From: Salvia splendens
Taxonomy: Eukaryota; Streptophyta; Magnoliopsida; Lamiales; Lamiaceae
Assembly: GCF_004379255.2 (NCBI RefSeq)
Contig: NC_056039.1
Coordinates: forward strand, 23,015,883-23,079,882
Reading direction: 5' to 3'
Length of the DNA stretch: 64,000 nucleotides
The position numbers were made by a program, and so were the translations under genes. How positions within the stretch are numbered: the stretch's first letter is position 1; each line of letters begins with the position of its first letter. The notes beneath the pieces were generated by a model that was not told the origin of the DNA, did no database searches, and saw nothing but the letters and a program-made list of their open reading frames with translations. Shown piece by piece: positions 44,345 to 55,339 of this stretch.

Positions 44345-44387
44345 CCACTTCATTTATGCTTGTCCCCAAGCAATCCGTATGAAGTGG
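44345..44387. repeat. 3'-region hairpin 1 (intact Athila)
   Basis: Outer arms CCACTTCAT / ATGAAGTGG (44345-44353 and 44379-44387), inner arms GCTTG / CAAGC (44358-44362 and 44367-44371). The counterpart in the relative (61070-61110) keeps the fold with a paired base change. Confidence 0.8.
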
Positions 44388-44436
44388 AAAGCAGGCCAGT
44401 TAGTGGCGACATGAAACGAACTCAACAAAACACAAA

Positions 44437-44477
44437 CTTCTCACACTTAGACCAAGCATTGGGCTAAGTGGGAGAAG
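44437..44477. repeat. 3'-region hairpin 2 (intact Athila)
   Basis: 41 nt, read outside in: CTTCTC/GAGAAG, an A-G mismatch, CACTTAG/CTAAGTG, an A-G mismatch, CCAA/TTGG, loop GCA. The same 41-nt layout, with a different inner stem, occurs at 61171-61211. Confidence 0.88.
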
Positions 44478-44516
44478 GAACAACATACAACACAAAACAT
44501 GTTATGACATATAACC

Positions 44517-44556
44517 CCTTCTCACACTTAGACCAATGCTTGGTCTAAGTGGAAGG
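44517..44556. repeat. 3'-region hairpin 3 (intact Athila)
   Basis: A 12-bp perfect stem CACTTAGACCAA / TTGGTCTAAGTG with loop TGC, extended by CCTTC/GAAGG after a 3-nt bulge. It lies about 40 bp from hairpin 2 and is a diverged duplicate of it. Confidence 0.88.
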
Positions 44557-44664
44557 GTTCAACACATATATACAGAACCTAGCATGCTGGCAGGTAAAAC
44601 AGAAATAAAACGAAAGAACTGTTAAATAAAAGAAAGAAAAAGTTACTTGGGTTTGAGGGGAAAT

Positions 44665-45018
44665 TCAATTCGGTGTCTGGCCCCCGTGGGAGCCAAACTT
44701 TGGTGGCACCGTCGGCTGGGTCACCTTTGCTTTCTTCCTGGCCGGCATCTCCGGCTTCTCTGGTCGGTCATCAGTAGGTCGGGGTATGGCTGTCCTCAGG
44801 ATCACGGGTCTAGCGGAAGAGGGGGTGATGTGAGGCCTCGGGCCTTGTGATGGCTTCTGCGCGGATACACTTCCTGGACTTAGCGTTGTAATGTTGCCGC
44901 TAGACCCAGGAATAGTTTCTGATGCATCCGGGAACTTTTTGTGCAGCCATTTCAGCATGGTCGTCATCAAAGCAACACCCTCCGCCATCCTGTTGGTTTG
45001 CTCACTTGACGAAGCCAC
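44665..45018 (-). CDS. C-terminal extension of the env-like ORF after an in-frame TAG
   Basis: 117 open codons in the same frame as, and immediately after, the TAG at 45021-45019. The first codon is GTG, so it is not an independent ORF start; an internal Met follows at residue 11. The sequence includes LKWLHKKFPDA and a Pro/Ser/Arg-rich tail with a basic ARKKAK patch. The pol-less relative also has a Pro/Arg-rich tail after a helical segment at the equivalent place (61347-61718). Either readthrough or a recent nonsense mutation; I favour mutation of a glutamine codon. Confidence 0.5.
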   Translation of the reverse strand: MASSSEQTNRMAEGVALMTTMLKWLHKKFPDASETIPGSSGNITTLSPGSVSAQKPSQGPRPHITPSSARPVILRTAIPRPTDDRPEKPEMPARKKAKVTQPTVPPKFGSHGGQTPN

Positions 45019-47109
45019 CTAATCGGTGATACGTCCCCTCAGGACTGCGGCCTCTTCCCTGCTTTTTCTGAATTCCCTTCGGATCTCAGTCATTTCCTTG
45101 CGTACCCCGTCGATTCCTTTCCTTACCTCCTCAACTTCTTTCTGAACTCCCTGAACCATCAGCCTGACTTCGTCCTCAGTGGCTTGATCCTTTACCTCCA
45201 CACCATCGGGTTCCTGCTTGACTTGTGCCTCTGACTTACCGACCTCATAAAAACACACCTCCTTCCCTCGGGCGATCAGCAACCCCTTGTTGAAAAAAAA
45301 GTCGAAATTGAAGACTTCCGGGGCTGAGCACATCTTTACTACACGGCAGGCCTTGCTGATTTTAATTACAATGTTGCGCTGCAAATAGGCCCCGAGAAGA
45401 TGGCACGTGTACAGATGCCTGGACGGGTTGGAGGTGACTTGATGGCAGGCTTGGGCTAACCAATAACCCATCCTATGTTCTTCATTAAAAAGCCTGAAAG
45501 CTATGGAATCCGTATCCAAATCGGCGGTGGATTTGAACCGGAAGGTGGAAAAGAATTCACGGGCCGCGTCGACTGGAACTTCGAAAGTGCTGTGCTTTAG
45601 TAACCAATCAAAACCGATTGCATCTATATACCCCCTGAACTCATCGTTAGAGCTAATATGTTTGAGTTCCGCCGGGTGGTACATTTTTCCGGACTTCGCC
45701 ACCATTCCCTCAGCACTCTTTTCCTTGTATATGGCCACACGTTTTGGATCGTCAAATCTTCTCATATCGTCTAGCAGCTCTTTTGTAATCCAAATCTCCG
45801 TCGGCTCAAAGTTCAGTACATCCTCGTCTTGCTCCTCCTCTGAACCACTGGACCTGGCAGGATTCTCGGGCTCTGTGGCGTATGGTACCTTGGCGGGTGG
45901 AGGAAGTGGGGATTCAGTAGATTTCCCCCTCTCCTTCTCGGTCGAGGAGGAAGCAATTTGTTTCCCTTTCCTCTTCTTAGCCCTCGCGCGGCGCCCCTCT
46001 TCGTCACTCTCCCTTCCACTCGGCCTGGGGGAGCCTTCCTGCGCAGACACGGCTGTCGCTAGGTCCAGCGTATCCTTTTCCTTTTGTTGGGCAGATACGT
46101 CAATGTCATCAAGAATACTCCGACGTGTCCGTCTCCTTGTTTCCCTTAGATTAAGCTGCGAATCGGCCTCCTCAGAGACCTCAGTTAAATCCACTATCAT
46201 GTTGAGTCCTGCATCGACAGTTTCTTGAGCACCCTCAGAATCGAGTGCTCCACTTTCCTCTGCTAACAATGGGGTTGCCCCCGTGATATAAACAGGGGTT
46301 TCTAACCCCGTAAGATTTCCTTCAGGTTGGGCTTCAGTGCCCACAGATTTTTCGGGAGTCCTTCCCGCATCAACATCTTCCTCAGTAAATTGGGCTTCAT
46401 CGCCCCCAACTACGTCTAGGGTTTCCTTTTCTACATCCTTCTCAGAATTTAGGGCTTCTCCGCCCACTTGAACATCATCATCATCAACAACGGCATCCCT
46501 CTCAACAGACGCCTCCAGAACAGGGGTTTCCCCCTCAACCCTACTAACAGTAATAGCGGTGTCCTCAACTACCGCAACAAGAGCATCTACCCCCCCAACA
46601 ACACTCTCCACCAAATTCACAGCAGAAATATCAAGGTTTACTCCCTCTGAAACACCATCACCTCCAAACTTTAAAACAGGGGTTTCCTTCTGAGAATCAG
46701 AACCTAACCTGGGTTCACTTACGGCCAATAACGTCAGTCCCGCGGCCAGATCTGTCTCTACTTCGCGAATCTCCGCAATGGGTGATCCTGGAACGGCGGG
46801 CACTGCATCGTCCTCCGGCCTGGTGGCGGTTTCTGGGACTGTGTCCTGGGCAGAGGTGGTTTCTTCTGGAATAATGGTAGCAGCCTCCGGTGCGGTTTCT
46901 TGTACAGCAGTGGGTGGTGTCTCGACAACCTCCGGTTGTGTCACGGTGGTTGTTGGAACGGCTGGCATGGGTTGTCCCATTGCAAACATCGCGAACGCTT
47001 GCATCGCTTTATCGGCCCCTCCGAACTTCTGAAATAGTTCATTCATGAACTCCGCCGCACTCTTCTCGGCGGATCCAGAAGCGCTGCTGGTTCCTTGTTG
47101 GTTATCCAT
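45019..47109 (-). CDS. Athila env-like ORF (third ORF)
   Basis: 696 codons from the ATG at 47109. The N-terminal half is low-complexity, acidic and Thr/Val/Glu-rich, with several ETPV repeats. A basic KKRKGKQ patch lies near residue 375. Residues about 435-640 are a compact conserved block (IWITKELLDDMRRFDD..., IGFDWLL at about 499, FFSTFRF) of the ATHILA ORF family. Residues about 650-696 are a charged coiled coil (EVRKEMTEIRREF). No signal peptide or membrane segment is obvious, so the label env-like is positional and historical. The block is homologous to the broken copy at 61878-62793. It is expressed perhaps from spliced or internal RNA; nothing here shows how. Confidence 0.8.
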   Translation of the reverse strand: MDNQQGTSSASGSAEKSAAEFMNELFQKFGGADKAMQAFAMFAMGQPMPAVPTTTVTQPEVVETPPTAVQETAPEAATIIPEETTSAQDTVPETATRPEDDAVPAVPGSPIAEIREVETDLAAGLTLLAVSEPRLGSDSQKETPVLKFGGDGVSEGVNLDISAVNLVESVVGGVDALVAVVEDTAITVSRVEGETPVLEASVERDAVVDDDDVQVGGEALNSEKDVEKETLDVVGGDEAQFTEEDVDAGRTPEKSVGTEAQPEGNLTGLETPVYITGATPLLAEESGALDSEGAQETVDAGLNMIVDLTEVSEEADSQLNLRETRRRTRRSILDDIDVSAQQKEKDTLDLATAVSAQEGSPRPSGRESDEEGRRARAKKRKGKQIASSSTEKERGKSTESPLPPPAKVPYATEPENPARSSGSEEEQDEDVLNFEPTEIWITKELLDDMRRFDDPKRVAIYKEKSAEGMVAKSGKMYHPAELKHISSNDEFRGYIDAIGFDWLLKHSTFEVPVDAAREFFSTFRFKSTADLDTDSIAFRLFNEEHRMGYWLAQACHQVTSNPSRHLYTCHLLGAYLQRNIVIKISKACRVVKMCSAPEVFNFDFFFNKGLLIARGKEVCFYEVGKSEAQVKQEPDGVEVKDQATEDEVRLMVQGVQKEVEEVRKGIDGVRKEMTEIRREFRKSREEAAVLRGRITD

Positions 47110-47718
47110 GGTATTCTGCAGAAAATTTTGAAAAGAACTTGGGCGAAATTTTCAGATTAGGGTTAGAGAGAGATTGAAATTTGGGGTTTTTGATTTGGGA
47201 GAGAGAATATTTGGAGAGAGAATGAGTAATGAGAAAATAAGAAGGCCAAAACCGATTATAGTGTAGGCATTGGAGAGGACAGTTTCCTTTTGCAGGCGGG
47301 TGCAGGTGGTGACGCTAGCGACCGTACGCCTCCCCATAAAGTGCTCTTTGAAATCCGGACCGGTGCCAACTCCCTCCAAAACTCTTTTACCCCACAATTC
47401 CTTGCTCAAGTAAATTCCTTCTGCCAAAACACACTAAAAGAAAACATCAAACTAAAAAAAACAAATATGAAACGCCAAACTCCCCGGGTCTAGGATATGA
47501 CAGCATCAAAAACATTCCCGATAGGTCTGGTGTTTCGAAAATATTTTTGGAAGAATAAAATTTTTTATTTGTTTGGATTTTTCTTGATTTAAAGAAAGCA
47601 ATTAAATATTTACAAAATTGTTGTCAAGTGTTCTCAAAATTTCCTGGATCAGGGTATGGTCAAACTTTTAATTACTAGACCCAGGAGATATTTTAAAAAC
47701 ACTTCCTTCCTAGACTGG
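47110..47718 (-). other. Spacer between pol and the env-like ORF
   Basis: 609 bp without a credible ORF. It is AT-rich near 47500-47600. A CTTCCAGGAG-type polypurine stretch is not evident. It may hold a splice acceptor or internal promoter for the env-like ORF; I see no decisive signal. Confidence 0.5.
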
Positions 47719-50700
47719 TTAGGTGATATCAAAGAGTGCGCGTAGTGGCACTTCGTCCACTACACACAACTCTGAGCTATCCCTAAAGACCTTTATCCTA
47801 TGTCCATTGACAAGAAAAGGTATGGAATTTGGTGCACTTCCCTGGATTTCAACTGCTCCGTTTGCTCGAAGTCCCATGATGATGTAAGGCCCAATCCATT
47901 TAGACTTTAACTTTCCAGGCATAAACTTGAGCTTGGATTGAAACAAAAGGACTTTCTGTCCTACCCTGAGTTCCTTGACCCGGAGATTTTTATCATGCCA
48001 AAGCTTAGTTTTTTCCTTATACCACATGGCAGATTCATAAGACTCAAGCCGTAACTCTTCCAGTTCCTGGAGCTGCATCTTCCTCTCTTCTTCACAAGCC
48101 TGCGGATTCATGTTGATCTCTTTGACCGCCCAATATGCTCTGTGTTCGATTCCCACGGGTAAGTGGCACATTTTTCCGAATACCAACCTATATGGTGACA
48201 TACCAATAGGTGTCTTATAAGCTGTCCTATAAGCCCATAATGCATCATCCAGTCTCTTACTCCAATCCTTCCTAGACGGGTTCACCGTTTTTTCGAGAAT
48301 GGCCTTTATCTCCCTATTTGATATTTCTGCCTGGCCGTTGGACTGAGGATGATAAGGTGTAGACAACCTATGGTGGACTCCGTATTTCTTCATGAGAGCC
48401 TCTATTGTACGGTTCTTAAAATGGGTTCCTTGGTCTGAGATGACAGCCCTAGGGATCCCGTACCTGTTGAAAATGTTAGACCGCAGAAATTTGGCTACTT
48501 CCACAGCTTCGCAGGAGGTCGTAGCTTTTGCCTCTATCCATTTCGAAACGTAGTCCACCGCCACAAGTATGTATGTATTCCCATATGAAGATGGAAATGG
48601 ACCCATAAAGTCCATACCCCAAACATCGAAAATCTCACAAACAATCACCGGAACTTGTGGCATTTCGTCCCTTCTAGAAATTCCTCCAATCTGCTGACAC
48701 CTTTCGCAATTCTGGCAGAATTCGAATGCATCCTTATGTAATGTAGGCCAGTAGAAACCACTGTCTAGAACCTTCCTTGCAGTCTTCCTAGGTCCAAAGT
48801 GACCCCCACAAGCTAAAGCATGGCAATGATTCAGCACATCCCTTTGCTCCCACTCCGGAATGCATCTCCTAATTACCTGGTCAGCTCCCATTTTCCACAA
48901 ATACGGATCGTCCCAAAAGTAGTATTTGGCTTCACTTTTTAATTTCATCTTCTGGGCCCGGGAAATTTCGTCGGAACTGGGCACTTCTCTAGTGACCAAG
49001 TAATTTGCTAGATCAGCGAACCATGGCTCTGCATTCGCCTGGCATTTCCTTTTTTCAGCATCTCCTGGACCTGTTGCTGCCATTACTTCTTCCCAATTGA
49101 TAGGTCTAGGAGAATCGTTAAAATAATAAAGATGTTCTTCCGGGAACGCATCAGGTATTGCTTCATCCGTCTCACCTTGGTAAATGCGACTCAGGTGATC
49201 AGCCACCTTGTTCTCCGTCCCCTTCTTGTCTCTGACTTCCCAGTTAAACTCCTGTAACAGTAACACCCATCGGATCAACCTTGGCTTAGACTCCTTCTTT
49301 GCCAGTAAGTACTTTATCGCAGCGTGATCTGTGAAGACTATCACCCTCGACCCGAGCAGATATGGTCGGAATTTTTCAAAAGAGTACACGACTGCCAACA
49401 TTTCCTTCTCCGTGGTGTCGTAATTTTTCTGGGCTTGATTTAGCGTTTTTGACGCATAGAAAATCACGTAACTTTTTCCGTCAACTCTTTGACCTAGCAC
49501 CGCCCCTACTGCATAGTCACTCGCATCGCACATGATTTCAAACGGCAAACCCCAATCAGGTGCTCTGATGATGGGGGCAGATACTAATCTGTCCTTCAGC
49601 AGCTGAAAAGCCTTAATGCACCCCTCATTAAAAACAAACTCAACATCGTTATGCAACAGATGAGTGAGTGGCTGAGCAATTTTGGCAAAATCCTTTATAA
49701 ATCTCCTGTAGAATCCTGCGTGACCTAGGAATCCCCTCACTTCCTTTTGATTTGTCGGGTGGGGCAGTTTTGATATCACGTCCACTTTTGCTTGGTCCAC
49801 CTGTATGCCCCTTTCCGATACTACATGCCCCAGGACAATTCCTTCAGGGACCATGAAGTGGCATTTCTCGAAATTCAAAACCAAGTGCTTCTCTTGACAT
49901 CTTCTCAGCACTACATCCAAGCTCGCCAGACATGAATCAAATGAATCCCCGTATACAGTGAAGTCGTCCATAAAGATCTCGATGCAATCTTCCATCAGGT
50001 CTGAGAAAATACTCATCATACATCGTTGAAAAGTGCCTGGTGCATTGCAAAGGCCAAACGGCATTGTCCGATATGCATACGTTCCGAACGGACACGTGAA
50101 AGTTGTCTTCTCCTGGTCCTCGGGGTCCACGTAAATTTGGAAATACCCACTATATCCGTCCAAGAAACAGAAATATTGCTTGCCTGCTAATCTCTCCAGC
50201 ATCTGGTCAATGAACGGAAGGGGAAAATGGTCTTTCTTGGTTGCCTCATTCAATTTTCTGTAGTCAATGCACATCCTCCAACCGGTGACTAGCCTGGTCG
50301 GTACCAACTCATTCTTGTCGTTCTTGACAACCTGGATTCCCGACTTTTTGGGTACCATGTGTACTGGGCTAACCCATTCACTGTCTGGTATGGAATAAAT
50401 GATTCCTAGGGATAACAACTTCAATACCTCCTTCAATACCTCTTCCCTCATATTGGGATTCAATTTGCGTTGAGGGTCTCTGCAGGGTTTCGCTCCTTCA
50501 TTTAATCGAATGTGATGCATGCACAGATCAGGGCTAATCCCTACCAAGTCAGAAAGTGTCCAACCAATAGCATTCTTGTTCCTTCGGATGACTTTCAGCA
50601 GCTCCTCTTCCTGTTCCTTGATCAAGTTGCTGTTGATAATCACCGGAAAAGTCTCATTCGCCTCAAGGTAAGCATACTTTAGGCCTGGCGGAAGTGTTTT

Positions 50701-53700
50701 CAACTCCTTCTTGGGAACATCTTTTTCCTGGGGCAGGGGGTTCTTTTCTGCTGCTCCAGTCGTCATCCCCTTAGTCGATCCAGGAAGATCTTCCTTGCTT
50801 GCCCCATAAAGTGTCTCCCTCGATCTGGCTAGCTCGGGCTTGGTGCAAAATTCCAGAATTGCTTCTGCTAGCTCTTCATCTGTCAACTTGCTCGTATTCA
50901 TTGCTTGGCACCAACTGGCCACCTCCCTATCAACAGCATGACTCATCTCTGAGTTCTCAATCTGTCCTTGCATTAATTCAGTCTCGAGGTATTCCTGGAC
51001 CAAGGGGTTAATGATATCTACAGAATGCAAATTTTCAACATCAAGTGGCTTCTTCATTGCCTCATCTATGCTGAATGTATATTTATCCCCATTGTAATCG
51101 AGACAGATAGTACCATCAAAGACATCAATGATAGTCTTAGCAGTTCGCAGGAAAGGTCTCCCCAATAATACTCCGCCAGACTCTACAGACTCATTATCGC
51201 TCATCTTAATCACATGGAAGTCAGCCGGGTACAGGAAGTCGTGTACCTTGACTATTACGTTCTCGAGCACTCCTTCAGGGCAGATGCATGACCTGTCCGC
51301 CAATTGGATCACAACCTTCGTATCCACCATACCTACTCCCACTAACCTCTTGTATATGGACAGGGGTAACACATTTATGGATGCTCCCAAGTCACACATA
51401 GCATGCTCAATTTTTACATCGCCGATGGAAATAGGCAAGGTGAACATACCTGGGTCATTGCATTTCGAAGGCATCCTCCGCTTCTGAATTACCGCGGACA
51501 CATTCTCGCCTATCAAGATTTTTCCACTAGGTCTAGCCTTCCCAGCTATAAACTCTTTGATGAACTTGCTGAAAACTGGCATTTTCAAAGCCTGTAAGAA
51601 GGGTAGATTTATCTCCAGTTTCCCGAAAATATCCATAAGATCCACTGGCTCATCCTTCTTTTTCTTTGCCTCTCCTCGGTTTGGGAAAGGTTTTGGTCGT
51701 TTCCCGGTTCCGGAACATTCACCTGCTGAAGATTCATCGACTCCTTTTTTCTCTACCAATTCCGGTTCTGGATCTAGGAAAAATGGTTCGATTGTCCTGG
51801 GCAGCCGTTTCTCTAAATCTCCTGCCTGAAGTTCATCTCTAACTGCAGGGTTGCTTTCAACCGAGTTTCTTGATTCAGTGGTTTTTTCCTCTGTTTCCTT
51901 ATCCTTAATGGGGGTCGTGACCTCTCTGTACCTCATGACCGGCCCTTCGTACTCCTTCCCAGATCTCAGCGTGATCTGGCTAATATTGGCTTTGTCAGGT
52001 GGTCTTACCGATGCAGGAATCTTGCCCTCGTTTCCCCGCATATCACTCAAGGAAGTAGCTATTTGAGACAACTGTTTGGCCAACATATCCATTGCCGCCT
52101 TCTGTTCTTGCTGCGCATCCTGAAGCTTGTGGACCACATCATTGTTCGACTGTAAATTGTTCTGAATGTGCTGCTGGGAACTAACGAGGTCGTGAACCAT
52201 CTCATCAAGGTTCCTTGGTCTAGAGCTTGGCTGACTAGGGCCTGGCCCTATATTTTGGTTTGTTCCACTTCCTTGGCCTGGGCGAATGTGCCCTTGACCT
52301 CCTGGATTGTTGTTGAAATTACTTCCTTGACCTGGGTAAGGTGCTTGGAAATTCCTTTGATGTGGTGGTACATAAGAATTCCCTTGATAATTTTGATTCT
52401 TGTTTCCCCAGGTCGAGTGATCTCCTTGATTACGGTTGTTCCAATTTCCTTGCCCCTCATGATTTCTCCAGTTACCCTGCCTCTCGGGCTGCGGTGCGGA
52501 CTGTATACTCAGTTGGGGTGCTGGCTGGCTTTGCTCGTTTTCAGACCATCTAAAGTTCGGGTGATTCCTCCAGGGTGCATCTCTTTGTCTTCCTTGGTTC
52601 CAACTTCCATCAGGATTCCAACTTCCCATCGCGTTCGCCTGGGCCTGGTAATCATCTTCCTGAGGTCCGTAATATTGCTGGAGTTGATTATCTACTGGAC
52701 CTAACAACTTAGCCGTTTCCTTTGGTGCGGCTGTATTAGTTTTTTCGATAGCATTCAGCAAGGCTTTCTCCAGCCTATCAATCCTTGCTTCAACTTTGTC
52801 ATCCTCCTGCTCCCTTAATGCATTCACAGAGCCTCTTCTCACAGCATTCCTCGTACTGTCATACGCCTTCTTGGCGTCGATTAATCTTCCCAAAATCTCT
52901 CTTGCCTCACTTCCTCTCTTTCTTGTAAAATTCCCCCCGCTCGAGGAGTTCATCAAATCCTTAGACTCGGGAGTTGCCCCTTCATAAAACAGAGAGTAGG
53001 TCTCTGCCTCTATCATCCGATGATTCGGGCATGCGTCCAGCAATCCCTTGAACCTTGACCAGTATTGGCTCAATGACTCATCGTAATCCTGCTTGCATTC
53101 CACTATCTCCTTCTTCAGAGCGTTCGTCTTGTTGGATGGAAAGAAGTAATCTAGGAACTCCAATTTAAAGTCCCTCCAGGTGCGGATAGAATCCGGGGGT
53201 AATCTCAACAACCATGTATTTGCCTCCCCCTTTAGAGTGAAAGGAATCGCGCGCAAGCGATAGTCCTCCTCTGTCGCATCATTAGGCCTCTTTTGAATGC
53301 CACATAACTTGCTAAACTCGTTCAAAAACTCGTACGGGCATTCACTCCTTCGCCCAGAAAATGTTGGCAAGACACCTAACACATTCGTTTTGATCTCAAT
53401 AGATCTCTGACGTGGGTTCATCACTATTGCGTGTGCTGGCTCTCCATCGAGATGAGCCGTTAGTGACCCTATTTCTGGATCTGGGTCCGCTACGTGTGCC
53501 ATCTCAACTTCCTCTTCCTCCCCTGTTTCTGACTCTGTTTCCGATTCTGGTGGGGACTCCGGATCTGTTCGTCCTGAAGATTCCCAGGATTCGTCACTCA
53601 AAAACTCAGTCGGGAACGGATCTCCCGTCGTGAACCCTGATCTGGTAGTCACGGTGGAGGCTGTATCCTTGATCTTCCAAACGAACTGACCGTATTTCCA

Positions 53701-53736
53701 ACCAGACGAGTTACTCCGGTGGAAGGTCCTGCTCAT
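47719..53736 (-). CDS. Athila gag-pol polyprotein, intact (2005 aa)
   Basis: One uninterrupted ORF from the ATG at 53736. Order: an acidic N-terminus; gag domain (about 110-300); a Gln/Asn/Gly-rich region without a CCHC zinc knuckle (about 350-500); aspartic protease with DLGAS (Asp782); reverse transcriptase with FMDD (Met1256-Asp1257-Asp1258); RNase H with CDAS (Asp1404); integrase with an N-terminal H-H-C-C finger (NHCHA, His1637; C..C in CQNCERCQ) and catalytic Asp1709, Asp1768 and Glu1804 (DD35E). No chromodomain follows. All catalytic residues I can check are present. It makes virus-like particles, copies the RNA and inserts the DNA. The ORF lies 85 bp inside the PBS. Confidence 0.96.
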   Translation of the reverse strand: MSRTFHRSNSSGWKYGQFVWKIKDTASTVTTRSGFTTGDPFPTEFLSDESWESSGRTDPESPPESETESETGEEEEVEMAHVADPDPEIGSLTAHLDGEPAHAIVMNPRQRSIEIKTNVLGVLPTFSGRRSECPYEFLNEFSKLCGIQKRPNDATEEDYRLRAIPFTLKGEANTWLLRLPPDSIRTWRDFKLEFLDYFFPSNKTNALKKEIVECKQDYDESLSQYWSRFKGLLDACPNHRMIEAETYSLFYEGATPESKDLMNSSSGGNFTRKRGSEAREILGRLIDAKKAYDSTRNAVRRGSVNALREQEDDKVEARIDRLEKALLNAIEKTNTAAPKETAKLLGPVDNQLQQYYGPQEDDYQAQANAMGSWNPDGSWNQGRQRDAPWRNHPNFRWSENEQSQPAPQLSIQSAPQPERQGNWRNHEGQGNWNNRNQGDHSTWGNKNQNYQGNSYVPPHQRNFQAPYPGQGSNFNNNPGGQGHIRPGQGSGTNQNIGPGPSQPSSRPRNLDEMVHDLVSSQQHIQNNLQSNNDVVHKLQDAQQEQKAAMDMLAKQLSQIATSLSDMRGNEGKIPASVRPPDKANISQITLRSGKEYEGPVMRYREVTTPIKDKETEEKTTESRNSVESNPAVRDELQAGDLEKRLPRTIEPFFLDPEPELVEKKGVDESSAGECSGTGKRPKPFPNRGEAKKKKDEPVDLMDIFGKLEINLPFLQALKMPVFSKFIKEFIAGKARPSGKILIGENVSAVIQKRRMPSKCNDPGMFTLPISIGDVKIEHAMCDLGASINVLPLSIYKRLVGVGMVDTKVVIQLADRSCICPEGVLENVIVKVHDFLYPADFHVIKMSDNESVESGGVLLGRPFLRTAKTIIDVFDGTICLDYNGDKYTFSIDEAMKKPLDVENLHSVDIINPLVQEYLETELMQGQIENSEMSHAVDREVASWCQAMNTSKLTDEELAEAILEFCTKPELARSRETLYGASKEDLPGSTKGMTTGAAEKNPLPQEKDVPKKELKTLPPGLKYAYLEANETFPVIINSNLIKEQEEELLKVIRRNKNAIGWTLSDLVGISPDLCMHHIRLNEGAKPCRDPQRKLNPNMREEVLKEVLKLLSLGIIYSIPDSEWVSPVHMVPKKSGIQVVKNDKNELVPTRLVTGWRMCIDYRKLNEATKKDHFPLPFIDQMLERLAGKQYFCFLDGYSGYFQIYVDPEDQEKTTFTCPFGTYAYRTMPFGLCNAPGTFQRCMMSIFSDLMEDCIEIFMDDFTVYGDSFDSCLASLDVVLRRCQEKHLVLNFEKCHFMVPEGIVLGHVVSERGIQVDQAKVDVISKLPHPTNQKEVRGFLGHAGFYRRFIKDFAKIAQPLTHLLHNDVEFVFNEGCIKAFQLLKDRLVSAPIIRAPDWGLPFEIMCDASDYAVGAVLGQRVDGKSYVIFYASKTLNQAQKNYDTTEKEMLAVVYSFEKFRPYLLGSRVIVFTDHAAIKYLLAKKESKPRLIRWVLLLQEFNWEVRDKKGTENKVADHLSRIYQGETDEAIPDAFPEEHLYYFNDSPRPINWEEVMAATGPGDAEKRKCQANAEPWFADLANYLVTREVPSSDEISRAQKMKLKSEAKYYFWDDPYLWKMGADQVIRRCIPEWEQRDVLNHCHALACGGHFGPRKTARKVLDSGFYWPTLHKDAFEFCQNCERCQQIGGISRRDEMPQVPVIVCEIFDVWGMDFMGPFPSSYGNTYILVAVDYVSKWIEAKATTSCEAVEVAKFLRSNIFNRYGIPRAVISDQGTHFKNRTIEALMKKYGVHHRLSTPYHPQSNGQAEISNREIKAILEKTVNPSRKDWSKRLDDALWAYRTAYKTPIGMSPYRLVFGKMCHLPVGIEHRAYWAVKEINMNPQACEEERKMQLQELEELRLESYESAMWYKEKTKLWHDKNLRVKELRVGQKVLLFQSKLKFMPGKLKSKWIGPYIIMGLRANGAVEIQGSAPNSIPFLVNGHRIKVFRDSSELCVVDEVPLRALFDIT

Positions 53737-53821
53737 GTACTACAAAGAAAACGGAAAGAAAAAGTAAATTAAAATTATTCACACCAAAAACTCTAGGCAC
53801 TAACACAAAGTACGCCATCCA

Positions 53822-53839
53822 TCCCCGGCAACGGCGCCA
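53822..53839 (-). other. Primer-binding site, tRNA-Asp (perfect)
   Basis: On the minus strand TGGCGCCGTTGCCGGGGA, complementary to the 3' end of plant tRNA-Asp, two bases inside the 5' LTR. Usual for Athila. Confidence 0.93.
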
Positions 53840-53841
53840 TT

Positions 53842-55339
53842 TGAAACGAGGATTTTTTAACACGTGTGCACAGAAATAGATCACTGCAAGCGCTTGGTCA
53901 AGACACCACGCTCCTTAAATCCACTAGAGCACAAGGTCTAGGAACTTAAGAGAACATAAAGTGCTTGGTCGTTGGACACACATCGACTCCCCTTCAAAAA
54001 AATATAAATCCCTCAACCCGAATACTATGAATTAGTATAGGGAAGTGGGGTCGATCCCACAGAGATGGACTCGCAAAGTAGTGCTCAGAGACTTTGGACA
54101 GACAAATGGCTGCTGCCACGCAACAAAAGGGTTGAGAATTTTAAACTAACTCTAGACCTAGGCAGAAAATGTAAATGCTAGACCTAGGACATGTTAAACT
54201 TGTAAATTCAGACTTCGACAACAAGAAACATAACCACTTCCTAGACAGTGTAAACAACTACCTAATCTAGCTAAACAGAATATGACTGAAAGTGGGGACC
54301 ATAATTCCAAAAATGGCAAGTACGGAAAGAACTGCAGATTAACAAACTCTGACGCTAGCTCGCAGCAAAATGCATCCTCTCAACCGAATTAAACTTGCAG
54401 ATGAACAAAACAGAGCAAAAAGCGAGATTCGACAGAATATAGAGATTTGGTCGTCGTTATCTTGCTGCAACTCGGAAAAACATCAGATCTGCGTACACTA
54501 GACGGAATGAAAGTAAAACACGTAAACTAAGCATGAAAATCAGACCGAAACTACTCAGATTCACGTCAGAATACTTGATCCACTCCGGATCCAAGACATC
54601 CGAACCCAACAACCAACAAATCCAGCAAATCCAACCAAAATTCTTCCACAATCCAACTCCAATCTCCCGGATCTGACCATTAACCTACAATAACTCAGTA
54701 AACAGCTGCGAAACGCATCCAACTCAGACAATTTAAAACTCCAAAATCTCAATAAGCGAAACGATCAAACCAGAAATCAACACAATCGCCATAACGGAAA
54801 ATCAAACTTGCATTTAAACCAGAAACTATTCGATGAAAACAGCGAACCGAGCTTCGAACAACGAAGCTCGGCAGAGTAAGTAAAATGCAGAAAGCGGAAA
54901 ATAAATTGTTTCTTCGCTCCTAACAAGAGCGGTGTTACACCATATCGGAAGCTAAGATGAAACCCGAACGTGCGAACTGAGATCTCCTCAAAACTAGTAT
55001 CAAGTGTGTGTGTGGGAAAGTGAACTAAGCAACAGGCTGTGGTGAGGTCTCCCCCGAGAAGATCCCTCCAGCTTGCATGCTTCTGCCTTTTATAGATGCG
55101 GACATAGCCCTTGAGTCTTCGTAGAAATCCCTATTCTACCCTTCAACTCTGGAGCTTCCTCCGTCGAGCAATTCTCTTCATAATTGTTCACTAAATCGCC
55201 AGTTCCTCGACCTTGTGATTTTTTGGTCTTCTTTCCTGGACCTGGCGAATTCCTTCACACACCTGGCTTAAAACGTGCGTTAGTCCTAGTAAAATCACGA
55301 ATTAAATCCCTAGACCCATGCATGAAATTAGCCTTATCA
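53842..55339 (-). repeat. 5' LTR of the intact Athila (1498 bp)
   Basis: Twin of 41852-43349. It is the promoter-bearing LTR for the gag-pol transcript. Confidence 0.96.
55086..55095 (-). promoter_or_regulatory. Athila LTR TATA box
   Basis: CTATAAAAGG on the minus strand, repeated in the 3' LTR at 43096-43105. Transcription would run leftward through the PBS into gag-pol. Confidence 0.65.

Larger units (their letters stand above)
43350..44664 (-). other. Structured 3' untranslated region of the intact Athila
   Basis: About 1.3 kb between the env-like ORF and the 3' LTR with no ORF. It holds three large hairpins (44345-44387, 44437-44477, 44517-44556) and four tandem small hairpins (43869-43995). 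Its sequence aligns with 59599-61340 of the pol-less relative, including an identical TCAGTTCGTCAAGATAGCC (about 43638-43657 and 59892-59910) and a shared CATGCTTGTCCTCAAGTATG beside the LTR. Long conserved non-coding 3' regions like this suggest a role in RNA processing, packaging or priming. Confidence 0.75.
41852..55339 (-). mobile_element. Complete Athila retrotransposon, apparently intact
   Basis: LTRs 41852-43349 and 53842-55339, each exactly 1498 bp (TGAAACGAGG...CCTTATCA), perfect 5-bp duplication ATGAG (41847-41851 and 55340-55344), perfect tRNA-Asp PBS, an uninterrupted 2005-codon gag-pol, a downstream env-like ORF with one stop, and a long structured 3' region. I count five substitutions between the LTRs. 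Lineage assignment rests on the tRNA-Asp PBS, the DLGAS protease, absence of a chromodomain and the third ORF with the ATHILA-type block. Confidence 0.96.

Noticed and set aside
45503..46228. 241-codon plus-strand ORF
   Set aside because: Antisense shadow of the Athila env-like ORF; no independent coding signal.
50799..53633. Several plus-strand ORFs of 60-180 codons
   Set aside because: Antisense shadows of the 2005-codon gag-pol.
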